42,704 nucleotides of DNA from Bordetella trematum (GTDB lineage: Bacteria; Pseudomonadota; Gammaproteobacteria; Burkholderiales; Burkholderiaceae_B). How positions within the stretch are numbered: position 1 is the first letter of the stretch; each line of letters opens with the position of its first letter. The stretch covers positions 55,441-98,144 of the forward strand of contig NZ_FKBR01000031.1 in the NCBI RefSeq assembly GCF_900078335.1. Direction: 5' to 3'. Position numbers and translations under genes: made by a program. The notes beneath the pieces were generated by a model. It made no database searches. It was not told where the DNA came from and saw nothing but the letters and a program-made list of their open reading frames with translations. Shown here piece by piece: positions 17,168-25,730 of the stretch.

Positions 17168-18751
17168 TCAGGCTTGCGCGGTATCGTCAGGAACATCGAA
17201 CAGGGTCAGCGCAATGCGCTGCACGCGCACCGAGGCAATGCGCCGCCCTGCCATGTGCAGCACTTCAAAGCGGAAGCGGAAATAAGGGGTTTCGTAATCA
17301 CAGCTGTCGCCCGGCTGGGGCAGTTTGCCGAAGCGCATCAGGAGATAGCCGCCCAACGTGGAATAATCCTGCGCCTCATCGAGCAGCCCTTCGGTATCGA
17401 GCACCTGCTCGACATGGCGCAGATCGGCTGCGCCATCGATCTGCCAGACATCGTCGCCGATGGCGGTAATGTCGGGGACCTCGTCCTCGTCGGGAAACTC
17501 GCCGGCAATGGCCTCGAACACGTCGATGGGTGTCACCACCCCCTCGATGGCGCCAAACTCGTCGGCCACCAGCACCAACTGCCCGCGCGACCGCTTGAGC
17601 GTGTCCATGAGGCGCAGAATGCCGATGGACTCGTGCACGATGATGGGCTCGCGCAGACGCTTGGTGTTGACGCGCCCTTCGGTGATCAGGTCAGCCACCA
17701 GATCCTTGGCCCGCGCAATGCCGATCACTTCGTCCAGCGCCCCACGGCATACCGGGAAGAAGCTGTGCGGCGCCCGCATCAATTGCTCGCGGATGAGCTG
17801 CGGGTCATCGTCGAGGTTGATCCACGACAGATCGATGCGCGGCGTCATGATGGAGCGGATGGAGCGTTCGGCCAGGGTCAGCACGCCGCTGACCATATTG
17901 CGCTCCTCGATGCCGAACGCCCCCGTGGCCGGCGGCGAAGCCTCATCGTCCGTCGCCGGTTCGGCCTGCGCACGCTTGCCAAGCAGGCGCAGCACTGCCT
18001 CGGCCGTGCGGTCGCGCATGGGCCGGCGCGCATCCAGCTTGAGCAGGTTGCGCCGCGCGATCTGGTTGAGCGACTCGATCAGCACCGAGAATCCGATGGC
18101 CGCGTACAGATAGCCCTTGGGCACCTTGAAGCCGAAGGCCTCGGCCAGCAGCGAGAAACCGATCATCAGCAAAAAGCCCAGACACAGCACGACCACGGTC
18201 GGATGGGCATTGACGAAACGCGTCAGCGGCTTGGAGGCCGCCAGCATGATGCCGATGGCGATGATCACGGCGATCATCATGATCGCCAGGTGATCCACCA
18301 TCCCGACGGCGGTGATGACCGAATCGAGCGAAAACACCGCGTCGAGCACCACGATCTGCGTGACCGTGACCCAGAAGCTGGGATAGGCGCGCGACCCGCC
18401 GGCCGGCGACATGCCGCCGCCTTCCAGGCGCTCGTGCAGCTCCATGGTGCCCTTGAAGAGCAGGAACAGGCCGCCCAGCATCAGGATCAGGTCGCGCCCG
18501 GCAAAGGAGAACGCCCCGATGGAGAACAGCGGCCGGGTCAGGGTGACCAGCCAGGACATCACCGACAGCAAGCCCAGGCGCATCACCAGGGCCAGGGACA
18601 GGCCCACGACGCGTGCCCGGTCGCGCTGCGCAGGCGGCAGCTTGTCGGCCAGAATGGCGATGAAGATGAGGTTGTCGATCCCGAGGACGATTTCAAGGAT
18701 GACAAGGGTAAGCAAGCCGACCCACGCGGCGGGGTCAAGCAGCCACTCCAT
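17168..18751 (-). CDS. TerC-type membrane protein with CBS and CorC domains (YegH/YoaE-like)
   Basis: A 527-residue protein from the ATG at 18749-18751, with GGAG upstream; an earlier ATG at 18862 is unlikely. Residues 1 to about 230 are a TerC integral-membrane domain with the acidic motifs [11 protein letters not shown] (E20, D26) and [12 protein letters not shown] linker and two CBS domains (about 295-430, starting [23 protein letters not shown]) follow, then a C-terminal CorC/HlyC transporter-associated domain (about 440-520). TerC proteins have been linked to metal export, including manganese, and CorC-type domains to magnesium or cobalt efflux, so metal homeostasis is likely. CBS domains may sense adenine nucleotides. 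Substrate is not deducible. Confidence 0.9.
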   Translation of the reverse strand: MEWLLDPAAWVGLLTLVILEIVLGIDNLIFIAILADKLPPAQRDRARVVGLSLALVMRLGLLSVMSWLVTLTRPLFSIGAFSFAGRDLILMLGGLFLLFKGTMELHERLEGGGMSPAGGSRAYPSFWVTVTQIVVLDAVFSLDSVITAVGMVDHLAIMMIAVIIAIGIMLAASKPLTRFVNAHPTVVVLCLGFLLMIGFSLLAEAFGFKVPKGYLYAAIGFSVLIESLNQIARRNLLKLDARRPMRDRTAEAVLRLLGKRAQAEPATDDEASPPATGAFGIEERNMVSGVLTLAERSIRSIMTPRIDLSWINLDDDPQLIREQLMRAPHSFFPVCRGALDEVIGIARAKDLVADLITEGRVNTKRLREPIIVHESIGILRLMDTLKRSRGQLVLVADEFGAIEGVVTPIDVFEAIAGEFPDEDEVPDITAIGDDVWQIDGAADLRHVEQVLDTEGLLDEAQDYSTLGGYLLMRFGKLPQPGDSCDYETPYFRFRFEVLHMAGRRIASVRVQRIALTLFDVPDDTAQA

Positions 18752-18850
18752 CAGATGCTCCAGAAGTTGGGGAATCGGTAATCGTACATGCAAGCCCGCG
18801 ACAGTATGGTCACAAAATCCTGCACGCGACGGCTGCTGGCCCCGGGATGC

Positions 18851-18874
18851 AAAAACCGGCACAAGGCCGGTTTT
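18851..18874 (-). terminator. suhB terminator
   Basis: On the minus strand AAAACCGGC pairs with GCCGGTTTT across a 5-base loop, and the 3' arm runs into T residues. It lies 20 bp beyond the suhB stop codon. Confidence 0.85.
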
Positions 18875-18893
18875 CGGAATGGCACGGCCGGAA

Positions 18894-19676
18894 TCAGGCC
18901 TTGGGCTGCAACGCGGTCATCATCTGCGTGAAGACCTTGGGCGTGCCGGCCAGCACGTTGCCGGAGTCCATCCAGCCCTGCTCGCCATCGAAGTCGGCCA
19001 CCAGGCCGCCGGCCTCGAGCACCAGCAGACTGCCGGCGGCCAGATCCCAGGGCTTGAGGCCCACGCCGCAGAAGCCGTCCAGGCGGCCGGTGGCGACATA
19101 AGCCAATTCCAGGACGGTCGATCCCAGACGGCGCACGCCGACGCTGCCCTCGGCCATGTTGCGAAAGCGCGAAGCGCTGGCGTGGTCGGCGTCGACCGGC
19201 GAAGGCCAGTGCGCGCCCAGCAGCGCCTCGTGGTAGCGCACGCGGCCCGATACCCGCATGCGGCGGTCGTTCAGGAAGGTGCCGCCGCCACGGCTGGCGG
19301 TGAACAGTTCGTTGCGCGACGGGTCGTAGACCACGGCCTGGGTGACCAGGCCGCGTTGCGTCAGGGCAATCGACACGGCGTAGTTGGGCAGACCGTGAAT
19401 GAAGTTGGTGGTGCCGTCCAGCGGATCGATGATCCACTGGAACTCGGCCTGATCAGGGCCTTGCAGGCCAAATTCCTCGCCCAGCACGGCGTGGTCCGGG
19501 TAGGCCGTACGCAGCACCTCGACCACCGCCTCCTCGGCGGCGCGATCCACTTCCGTGACATAATCGCGCGGACCCTTGCGCGCCACGGTCAGGCGGTCGG
19601 GATCGAGGCTGGCGCGATTGATGATGGTGCCGGCACGGCGAGCCGCCTTGATGGCGGTATTGAGCATCGGGTGCAT
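18894..19676 (-). CDS. suhB: Inositol-1-monophosphatase family protein
   Basis: A 260-residue member of the inositol monophosphatase family, close to SuhB in length and sequence. The Mg-binding residues are visible: E67 in GEEFG, and D84 and D87 in [14 protein letters not shown] late [15 protein letters not shown] motif supplies the remaining ligand. It hydrolyses inositol-1-phosphate and related sugar phosphates; SuhB also joins ribosomal RNA antitermination complexes in E. coli. The ATG at 19674-19676 has a GGAA site and gives the canonical [16 protein letters not shown] start. It is divergent from trmJ across 143 bp. Confidence 0.95.
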   Translation of the reverse strand: MHPMLNTAIKAARRAGTIINRASLDPDRLTVARKGPRDYVTEVDRAAEEAVVEVLRTAYPDHAVLGEEFGLQGPDQAEFQWIIDPLDGTTNFIHGLPNYAVSIALTQRGLVTQAVVYDPSRNELFTASRGGGTFLNDRRMRVSGRVRYHEALLGAHWPSPVDADHASASRFRNMAEGSVGVRRLGSTVLELAYVATGRLDGFCGVGLKPWDLAAGSLLVLEAGGLVADFDGEQGWMDSGNVLAGTPKVFTQMMTALQPKA

Positions 19677-19819
19677 AGAATTCCGTTCGGTGAGAGCCTG
19701 GCCTGCATAGGTTGGGGCCGCAGGGCGTATCGTACCGCGCCGCAGCAAGAAATACCCTTGCGGCACCGGCGGCAGCCCCGGGAAACCAGAAAAGCGCAAA
19801 GCCAAACCAGCTATTTTAA

Positions 19820-20614
19820 ATGACTCAAAAATTTTCACGCGTGCGATTCATCATGGTGCAGCCCAGCCACCCTGGCAACGTGGGTTCGGCCGCGCGCGCC
19901 ATCAAGACAATGGGGTTCGCCGATCTGGCGCTGGTCGAGCCCCGGTTCCCCGACATGACCCGGCAGCCGGAAGCCCAGGCCCTGGCCAGCGGCGCCACCG
20001 ATGTGCTCGATCGCGCACAGGTCTTCGCCACCCTGGAAGACGCCCTGGCGCCCGTCACGCTGGCTTTCGCCCTGACCGCCCGGGTACGCGACCTCGGTCC
20101 GCCCCCCTGCGATATCCGGGAAGCCGCCGACCTCAGCCGCGCCCACCTGGATCACAACGACGAGGGCAGCGTGGCCATCATCCTGGGCACCGAGCGCTCT
20201 GGCCTGACCAATGAACAGATCGCCCTGTGCCAGCGCATCTGCCATATCCCGGCCAATCCCGAGTACAGCTCGCTGAACGTGGCCCAGGCGCTGCAACTGG
20301 CGGCCTGGGAACTGCGCTATGCGCTGCTGCGCGCCGACGGCACGGCGCTGCTGCCGGCATCGCGCGCCCAGCAGCCCGACCCCGGCGCCCGGCCGGCCAG
20401 CAGCCAGGCGGTGCAGGCCATGCTGGCGCACTGGGAACAGGCGCTGGTCGGGGTTGAGTTTCTCGACCCGGCCCATCCCAAGAAGCTGATGCCGCGCATG
20501 CGCCACCTGTTCGGGCGCGCGGAACTGACCCGCGACGAGATCGACATGATGCGCGGCGTCTGCACGGCCATGCTGGAGGTCGCCTCGCGCGCCCTGCCGC
20601 GCAAAGGCAAATAG
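19820..20614 (+). CDS. trmJ: tRNA (cytidine/uridine-2'-O-)-methyltransferase TrmJ
   Basis: A 264-residue SpoU/SPOUT methyltransferase. TrmJ 2'-O-methylates position 32 of several tRNAs using S-adenosylmethionine. The N-terminal FIMVQPSHPGNVGSAARAIKTMG holds the invariant Asn-Gly-Ala/Arg motif. The knot is formed by VAIILGTERSGLTNEQI and NPEYSSLNVAQALQLAAWEL. The C-terminal helical extension (HPKKLMPRMRHLFGRAELTRDEIDMMRG) is typical of TrmJ rather than TrmL or TrmH. An AT-rich segment before the ATG could hold the promoter. It is a single gene flanked by divergent suhB and convergent Bug genes. Confidence 0.93.
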   Translation: MTQKFSRVRFIMVQPSHPGNVGSAARAIKTMGFADLALVEPRFPDMTRQPEAQALASGATDVLDRAQVFATLEDALAPVTLAFALTARVRDLGPPPCDIREAADLSRAHLDHNDEGSVAIILGTERSGLTNEQIALCQRICHIPANPEYSSLNVAQALQLAAWELRYALLRADGTALLPASRAQQPDPGARPASSQAVQAMLAHWEQALVGVEFLDPAHPKKLMPRMRHLFGRAELTRDEIDMMRGVCTAMLEVASRALPRKGK

Positions 20615-20646
20615 AAAACGGGCAGTCCCGCGAGGGATCTGCCCGT
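20614..20646 (-). terminator. Terminator between trmJ and the Bug gene
   Basis: An ACGGGCAG...CTGCCCGT stem with one bulged base encloses a short TCCC/GGGA stem. On the minus strand it is followed by TTTTCTATTT, so it should terminate the Bug receptor transcript. It begins at the trmJ stop codon. Confidence 0.75.
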
Positions 20647-20687
20647 CTGCGCGCCACGCTGCACACGTGGCGCCAGGGTGCGCGGGA

Positions 20688-21683
20688 TCAGTCGACCCGT
20701 GCGCCCGAAGCCTTGACCACAGGGGCCCAGCCTTCGACTTCCGACTTGATGAAAGCGCCGAACTCTTCGGCGGTGGTCTTCTCGGCCACCGCGCCCAGGC
20801 TTTCATAGGCCTTGAGCACGTCCGGATTGTCCAGACCCTTGACCATCGCTGCGTTCAGCGTCTGGATCACTTCCGGCGGCGTGCCGGCCGGCGCAATCAG
20901 GCCGAACCAGGACGACACGTCGAAATTCTCGAAACCCGACTCCTTCATGGTGGGCACATCCGGAGCACTGGTCGAGCGATCCTTGGTGGTCACCGCCAGA
21001 GCGCGCAGCTTGCCCGACTGCACATGCGGCCACGACGACGGCATGTTGTCGAACATGTACTGCACCTGGCCGCCGATCAGGTCGGTCACGGCCGGCGCGC
21101 TGCCCTTGTAGGGCACGTGCAGCACGTCGATGCCGGCGCTCTGCTTGAACAGCTCGCCCGCCATGTGGATGGAGGTGCCGCTGCCCGAGGAAGCGAAAGC
21201 CAGCTTGCCGGGGTTGTCCTTGGCGTACTTGACCAGTTCCTGCACCGAATTGACCGGCACCTGCGGGTTGACCACCAGCACGTTGGGCACCTTGGCGCCC
21301 AGGGCAACCGGCGAGAAGTCCTTCACCAGGTCAAAGTTGACGTTGCTGTAGAGCGTCTGGTTGATGGCGCTGGTCACGGCCACGAACAGCAGCGTGTAGC
21401 CATCGGGTTTGGCGCGGGCCACATAGTCGGTGGCGATGTTGCTGCCGCCGCCTGGCTTGTTTTCGACCACGAAGGACTGGCCCAGCTGAGCGGTCAATTC
21501 CTTAGCCATCAGGCGAGCAATCACATCGGTCGTGCCGCCAGCGGAAAAACCGACAACGATGCGCACCGGTTTATCCGGATAGGCGGCGTGAACCGTCGTC
21601 GCACTGAGAGCAAAGGCGCTGAGAGTAGCTGCGGCCAGGCCGGTCAAAGCACGGGCCACGCGGGGCTTTTTAGCCTCGGACAT
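20688..21683 (-). CDS. Bug/TctC-family periplasmic solute-binding receptor
   Basis: A 331-residue protein with a signal peptide (VARALTGLAAATLSAFALSATTVHA, cut before AYPDKP). The Bug core is full: YPDKPVRIVVGFSAGGTTDVIARLMAKEL, VVENKPGGGSNIATDYVA and VLHVPYKGSAPAVTDLIGGQVQYMFDNMP. The ATG at 21683 has an AGGAG site. No permease gene adjoins. It is divergent from an IclR-family regulator, and two matching palindromes lie in the shared 173-bp region, so it is probably controlled by that regulator. The ligand, likely a carboxylate, is unknown. Confidence 0.93.
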   Translation of the reverse strand: MSEAKKPRVARALTGLAAATLSAFALSATTVHAAYPDKPVRIVVGFSAGGTTDVIARLMAKELTAQLGQSFVVENKPGGGSNIATDYVARAKPDGYTLLFVAVTSAINQTLYSNVNFDLVKDFSPVALGAKVPNVLVVNPQVPVNSVQELVKYAKDNPGKLAFASSGSGTSIHMAGELFKQSAGIDVLHVPYKGSAPAVTDLIGGQVQYMFDNMPSSWPHVQSGKLRALAVTTKDRSTSAPDVPTMKESGFENFDVSSWFGLIAPAGTPPEVIQTLNAAMVKGLDNPDVLKAYESLGAVAEKTTAEEFGAFIKSEVEGWAPVVKASGARVD

Positions 21684-21705
21684 GCGTCTGTCTCCTATAA
21701 AACGT

Positions 21706-21720
21706 CCAGGATGTGGACAT
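21706..21720. promoter_or_regulatory. Candidate IclR operator, site 1
   Basis: GTCCA and TGGAC face each other across 5 bp. The 15-bp size is typical of IclR-family operators. It sits 23 bp upstream of the Bug start codon, over the likely transcription start region, consistent with repression. Confidence 0.5.
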
Positions 21721-21778
21721 AATAAGAACTGTTACCTATCGGATGATGCGCTATACACTCGGACTCAGGCAAGGTAGA

Positions 21779-21793
21779 GTCCACGGTACGGAC
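21779..21793. promoter_or_regulatory. Candidate IclR operator, site 2
   Basis: GTCC and GGAC are separated by 7 bp, matching the outer positions of site 1. The two sites are 73 bp apart, about seven helical turns, and this one is 64 bp upstream of the iclR start, suggesting autoregulation. Confidence 0.45.
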
Positions 21794-21856
21794 ACATACT
21801 AACCCTAGGACAGAATCTGGGCGCGTACAGATTTACCCGGACTATCAGAGACATAC

Positions 21857-22612
21857 ATGCAAGAGAGTGAGACCGCTGCCGCGGGGCCGCGTACCCTGAG
21901 ACGGGGGCTGGCCGTGCTGGCGGCATTGCGAGACCAGGGCAACCAGGGCCTGAGCGTGACGGATCTGGCCCGCCATACCGGCATCCAACGCCCCACCATC
22001 TATCGCCTGCTGGCCGCCCTGCTGGAGGCCGGACTGGTATCCACCATCCAGGGCACCAAGAAATACCGCGCCGAACTGGGCGCTGAAACCGATATCGTCT
22101 CGCCCGATCCCCGCGTGCGGCAACTGTTGCCAGCGCTCAAGCGCCTGGCCGACCGGACCGGCGACGCCGTCTTTCTGGTGGTGCGCGATGCCGACGACTC
22201 GGTCAGCCTGCATCGCGAGGTGGGCAGCTATCCGGTTCAGATCCTGGCCACCTATGCCGGCAAACGCCAGCCGCTGGGCGTGGGCTCTGGCGGTATGGCC
22301 ATCCTGGCCGCCCTGCCCGATGAAATGGCCCAGGGCATCGTGATGCGCAACTCCAGCCTGCTGGACGAGTACGGAGGCATGACGCCGCAGGAAATGCAGC
22401 GGCTGATCGTCAACACCCGTTCGCGCGGATACTCCGTCGTGGGCAATCATGCGGTGCGCGGGGCGCTGGGCGTGGGCTGCGCCCTGCTCAATGCCCAGGG
22501 CCAACCCGTACTGGCGGTCAGCGTGACAGCCATCATCGACCGCATGCCAGCCCAGCGACAACGGGAGATCGCCGGCTGGATCAAGGCCGAGCTGGCACGC
22601 CTGAAGACCTGA
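21857..22612 (+). CDS. IclR-family transcriptional regulator
   Basis: A 251-residue IclR protein. Residues about 12-75 are the winged helix-turn-helix (RTLRRGLAVLAALRDQGNQGLSVTDLARHTGIQRPTIYRLLAALLEAGLV), and about 90-245 the GAF-like effector domain with REVGSYPVQI, PLGVGSGGMAILAAL and GVGCALLNAQGQPVLAVSV. IclR proteins respond to small organic acids and aromatics. The divergent Bug receptor gene is its likely target, so the regulator probably senses the imported solute or a product of it. Confidence 0.93.
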   Translation: MQESETAAAGPRTLRRGLAVLAALRDQGNQGLSVTDLARHTGIQRPTIYRLLAALLEAGLVSTIQGTKKYRAELGAETDIVSPDPRVRQLLPALKRLADRTGDAVFLVVRDADDSVSLHREVGSYPVQILATYAGKRQPLGVGSGGMAILAALPDEMAQGIVMRNSSLLDEYGGMTPQEMQRLIVNTRSRGYSVVGNHAVRGALGVGCALLNAQGQPVLAVSVTAIIDRMPAQRQREIAGWIKAELARLKT

Positions 22613-22619
22613 AATGCAA

Positions 22620-22639
22620 GGGCCGCCCTGAGGCGGCCC
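22620..22639. terminator. Hairpin between iclR and the MscS gene
   Basis: GGGCCGCC pairs perfectly with GGCGGCCC over the loop CTGA in the convergent gap. There is no proper U-run on either strand, so it is a weak bidirectional terminator candidate. Confidence 0.45.
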
Positions 22640-22666
22640 GGCGAAAGCATCGAGAGGCTTCCTGGC

Positions 22667-23506
22667 TTACCTGGCCTGCGGCGCATCCTGCGGCGGCGCC
22701 TGGATCTCGCGCACCGGCACCGGGGCGCGGAAACCGGCCTCGGTCAGCTGCAGGCGGATCTGCTGGAACAGATTCCAACGCACTTCCCAGTAATCGGCCG
22801 CCTTGGTCCAGACCCGTACGTTGACGACCGTGCCGTTGTCGCGGTACTCGATGGCACGCACCATCGGCGCCGGATCCTTGGCCACGGAAGCATGATTCTG
22901 CACCAGGGTTTCGAGGCGCCGCATGGCGTCCTGCAGATCATCGCCATAGTGGATGATCACCGGGATATCGCAACGGCGATCGACGTTGCGGCTGTAGTTG
23001 ATAATGGTGGCTCCCCAGACCGTGCTGTTGGGCAGCGTGATGTGCACCCCGTCGAACTGCACCAGGCGGGTCAGGAACAGGCCCACCTCGGCCACCGTCC
23101 CTTCGTTGCCGGTGCTCAGGCTGACGTACTCACCCGCGCGCACGGGGCGCAGAATCAGCAGCATGATGCCTGCCGCGATGTTCTGCAGCGTGTTCTGCAG
23201 AGCCAGGCCCACCGCCAGACCGGCAGCGCCGAGCACGGCGATGAGGCTGGCGGTCTGCACGCCGAAACGGGCCAGCACCGCGATCACCGTGAAGATCCGC
23301 ACCGCCCATACCACCGTGGCATAGGCCATCGGCACAATGGTCGGGTCCACGCGCGGCGAGCGTTCGGCCGCGCGCCGCACCCAGCGCCCCAGCAACGCCG
23401 ACAGCCACCAGCCGACGATCAGGATCAGCAAGGCCATCAGCAGATTCATGCCCATATCCAACAGGCGCGGCATGACCTCGCTCATGCCATCGATTACTTC
23501 ATTCAT
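22667..23506 (-). CDS. MscS-type small-conductance mechanosensitive channel
   Basis: A 279-residue protein close in size to E. coli MscS. Three N-terminal helices include the pore-lining TM3 region VLGAAGLAVGLALQNTLQNIAAGIMLLILRPVRAGEYV at about 92-130. The beta domain (TVAEVGLFLTRLVQFDGVHITLPNSTVWGATIINYSRN) and the alpha/beta cage domain follow, ending in a Pro-rich tail. It should open under membrane tension and release solutes during hypo-osmotic shock, in the inner membrane. The ATG at 23506 has an AGGAG site. It stands alone between the IclR gene and the iron operon. Confidence 0.94.
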   Translation of the reverse strand: MNEVIDGMSEVMPRLLDMGMNLLMALLILIVGWWLSALLGRWVRRAAERSPRVDPTIVPMAYATVVWAVRIFTVIAVLARFGVQTASLIAVLGAAGLAVGLALQNTLQNIAAGIMLLILRPVRAGEYVSLSTGNEGTVAEVGLFLTRLVQFDGVHITLPNSTVWGATIINYSRNVDRRCDIPVIIHYGDDLQDAMRRLETLVQNHASVAKDPAPMVRAIEYRDNGTVVNVRVWTKAADYWEVRWNLFQQIRLQLTEAGFRAPVPVREIQAPPQDAPQAR

Positions 23507-23593
23507 GGAAACTCCTGCCTAGTCCGGTCGAAGATGTAAAACAAACAGCACCGACTCTAGCAGAAGCCCTCGCTGCGCCAAACTCAAATATTG

Positions 23594-24682
23594 TCAGGAT
23601 AGCCGGCGGAAGTGATTGTCCCAGGCCTGCCCGGAGCCTGCCTCGTGCAGACTGTGCATGGGCTGCTGCGGCCCGGTGCGCACCATGGCCCCCAGCCCGC
23701 TGGACACCAGGAAACCGGCCGGCGCAGCCGGCGCGACGCCACAGCCGTCCGCCAGGAACGTCGTCCCCAGCAGCCGGCCACTGGCCGCATCCCAGTAGAG
23801 GACCTGCCCCCCCACGGGGCTGGAGGTGGCGATGACCTCGCCACGGGCATCGGCGGCCACCGAGCCGACATAATTGCGCATGCCGCGCAGCGCCTCGGCG
23901 CTGCCCTCGAAAAGCTGTGGCGCCTGCCCCCGGCGGTGCCGCCCCACCAGCGCCGGCCGCTCGCCGGCCGGCCCCATATGCTGACAACCGAACCACACGG
24001 CGCCGTCGGCCGCCAGCGCCAGATGGCGGATGGAGAGGCGGTGCCAGGCCCGCGCCAGCTCGACGCGCTCCAGCAGGTCTCCGGTGGCGGCATCCAGGTA
24101 GACCAGTGAAGGCTGCATGCTGTCCAGGTTGAGCTCCAGCTTGCCGTAATCGGGATGCGTCAGGATGCCGCCATTGGCCACGCACAGCGTCTTGCCGTCA
24201 GGCATCAGGATGACTTCATGAGGGCCGATCCCCCCCGTATCGAACTCGCCGATACGGCGCGGCGCGCCACTGACATCGTAGATGCCCAGCACGCCCCGTC
24301 CGGCCTCATAGTCGTTCTCGGTCGCCACCATCAGTTGACCGCCCGGCAGGTAGACGCCGTGACCGAAAAAATGGCGCCCCTCGGCGGCGGCGATCGCCTG
24401 CGGCGCGCGCCGGCCCTGCAGGTCCAGGCTCAGGGCAAAGAAGCCGGGTTGGCGGCCAAACACCGTCAGGCGCCGGCCATCCAGCGCAAAGCTGTGCCCG
24501 CGGTCAGGCATGGTTTCGACCAGCCGCTCGCGCCCCTCGGCATCGAGCAGCACGACCTCGTGGCGTGCCCCGCGCAGCCGGGCCGTCACGTAGAGGGCCT
24601 CGGTGCCCGCCGCCAGCACCTGGGAAGGCGCCACCAGGGCGGCCGCGCCCAGGCCGAGAAAAGTGCGTCGATCAATCCCCAT
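23594..24682 (-). CDS. DUF1513 protein with a Tat-type signal
   Basis: A 362-residue protein from the ATG at 24682 (another ATG lies three codons earlier). The N-terminus GIDRRTFLGLGAAALVAPSQVLA has the twin-arginine pattern of Tat export followed by a signal-peptide core. The rest shows repeated beta-propeller-like strands, such as HGVYLPGGQLMVATENDYEAGRGVLGIYD and GIGPHEVILMPDGKTLCVANGG, typical of DUF1513. It is the last gene of the imelysin operon, overlapping the preceding gene by 11 bases. Homologues occur with imelysin and di-haem genes in iron-responsive operons. The biochemical role is not established. Confidence 0.85.
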   Translation of the reverse strand: MGIDRRTFLGLGAAALVAPSQVLAAGTEALYVTARLRGARHEVVLLDAEGRERLVETMPDRGHSFALDGRRLTVFGRQPGFFALSLDLQGRRAPQAIAAAEGRHFFGHGVYLPGGQLMVATENDYEAGRGVLGIYDVSGAPRRIGEFDTGGIGPHEVILMPDGKTLCVANGGILTHPDYGKLELNLDSMQPSLVYLDAATGDLLERVELARAWHRLSIRHLALAADGAVWFGCQHMGPAGERPALVGRHRRGQAPQLFEGSAEALRGMRNYVGSVAADARGEVIATSSPVGGQVLYWDAASGRLLGTTFLADGCGVAPAAPAGFLVSSGLGAMVRTGPQQPMHSLHEAGSGQAWDNHFRRLS

Positions 24683-25730
24683 CGAGCGCATTGAACCCGA
24701 TCGTGACCCCAAGCGCCGGGGCAATATCCTGATCCACCACATCTTTGGCGTTTTTGATGACCAGGGCCGCCAGGCTCAAGGCCGCACGCGGCGCCTCCTG
24801 TACGAAGGCCGCCTCGACATCGGCCGGCACGCCGGCCACCAGCGTGGCTGCCTGGCGGAGCTCGCTGTCGAGCGTTTCATTGAGCGCCTGGCTGCCGGCG
24901 GGCAAGGGATAGCGGCCGGCATCGTAAAACGCCTGCATGCCGCGCAGGCCTGCCGCCAGCACGACCATGCTCTGGCCGCTGCGCCAGAAGGCGGCCCGCT
25001 TTGGCCGGGCCGCCTCGGCAGTGGCGCCCAGTACCGGCAGCAACTGCACGTCGCGCGCAAACTGCAAGCCGGTAGACAGCGCCTTCATGGCTTCGGCCGC
25101 CACTTCCTGGGAACTGCGGTACAGGTCATTGGCCGCAGCCGGCGCGGTGAACTGACGCCCGAAGTCGCCCTGCTGGCTCCAGGCCGCCACCAGTTCGCCT
25201 GTCAGTCCGCTTATATTGCCCGCCACCGCAACCGCATAGCCGCAAGGATAGACGGCCGGCATCCTGGCGCGCAGCAGCCCAGGCTCGCCATACAGCACAT
25301 ACTCCAGCGCCGGCAGCCCCTGCACCGCCACGCTGCGCTGCGCCAGCGCCCCCTCGGCCAGCAGCGCCGGATCGGCCGCCTTCAGGACCGCCTGCACCTG
25401 ACGCGGCATGACGCCGCGCGGATCCGGCCAGAAAGACAGGCGCTCGAAACGATTGCCCTGCACCAGCGGGCCGAAACGCAGAAAGGCCACGCCGCCCCAG
25501 GCCTGCACCAGGTGCCCAAACGCTGCCTCGACACGGGCGGGCGAGCCCTGCCCGTCCGCGCCGCACCAGGCCTTGAGTTCGCCCTGCATCTGGCCGGCGC
25601 GCTGTTGCAGTTCGGCAAAGGCCGCGCGCGCATAGCCATCGGCGAGCCGTTGCCCGAGATCCGGCGGCACCTCTGCGCGCACGCCGGCGACGGCCAGCAG
25701 GCCCGCAGCCAGCACAAGGGATGACTTCAT
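24672..25730 (-). CDS. Imelysin-like periplasmic protein (histidine of the GxHxxE motif missing)
   Basis: A 352-residue protein from the ATG at 25728-25730, which overlaps the preceding stop as ATGA. A signal peptide (MKSSLVLAAGLLAVAGVRA) precedes a helical imelysin-family domain. The family motif GxHxxE appears as GLPALE at 138-143, so the putative metal-ligand His is Pro, while the Glu and the following YVLYGEPG are kept. The operon's first gene has the full motif. Loss of the His suggests a binding or structural partner role, or a different ligand. Imelysin proteins are associated with iron uptake, but no reaction is known. Confidence 0.83.
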   Translation of the reverse strand: MKSSLVLAAGLLAVAGVRAEVPPDLGQRLADGYARAAFAELQQRAGQMQGELKAWCGADGQGSPARVEAAFGHLVQAWGGVAFLRFGPLVQGNRFERLSFWPDPRGVMPRQVQAVLKAADPALLAEGALAQRSVAVQGLPALEYVLYGEPGLLRARMPAVYPCGYAVAVAGNISGLTGELVAAWSQQGDFGRQFTAPAAANDLYRSSQEVAAEAMKALSTGLQFARDVQLLPVLGATAEAARPKRAAFWRSGQSMVVLAAGLRGMQAFYDAGRYPLPAGSQALNETLDSELRQAATLVAGVPADVEAAFVQEAPRAALSLAALVIKNAKDVVDQDIAPALGVTIGFNALDGD

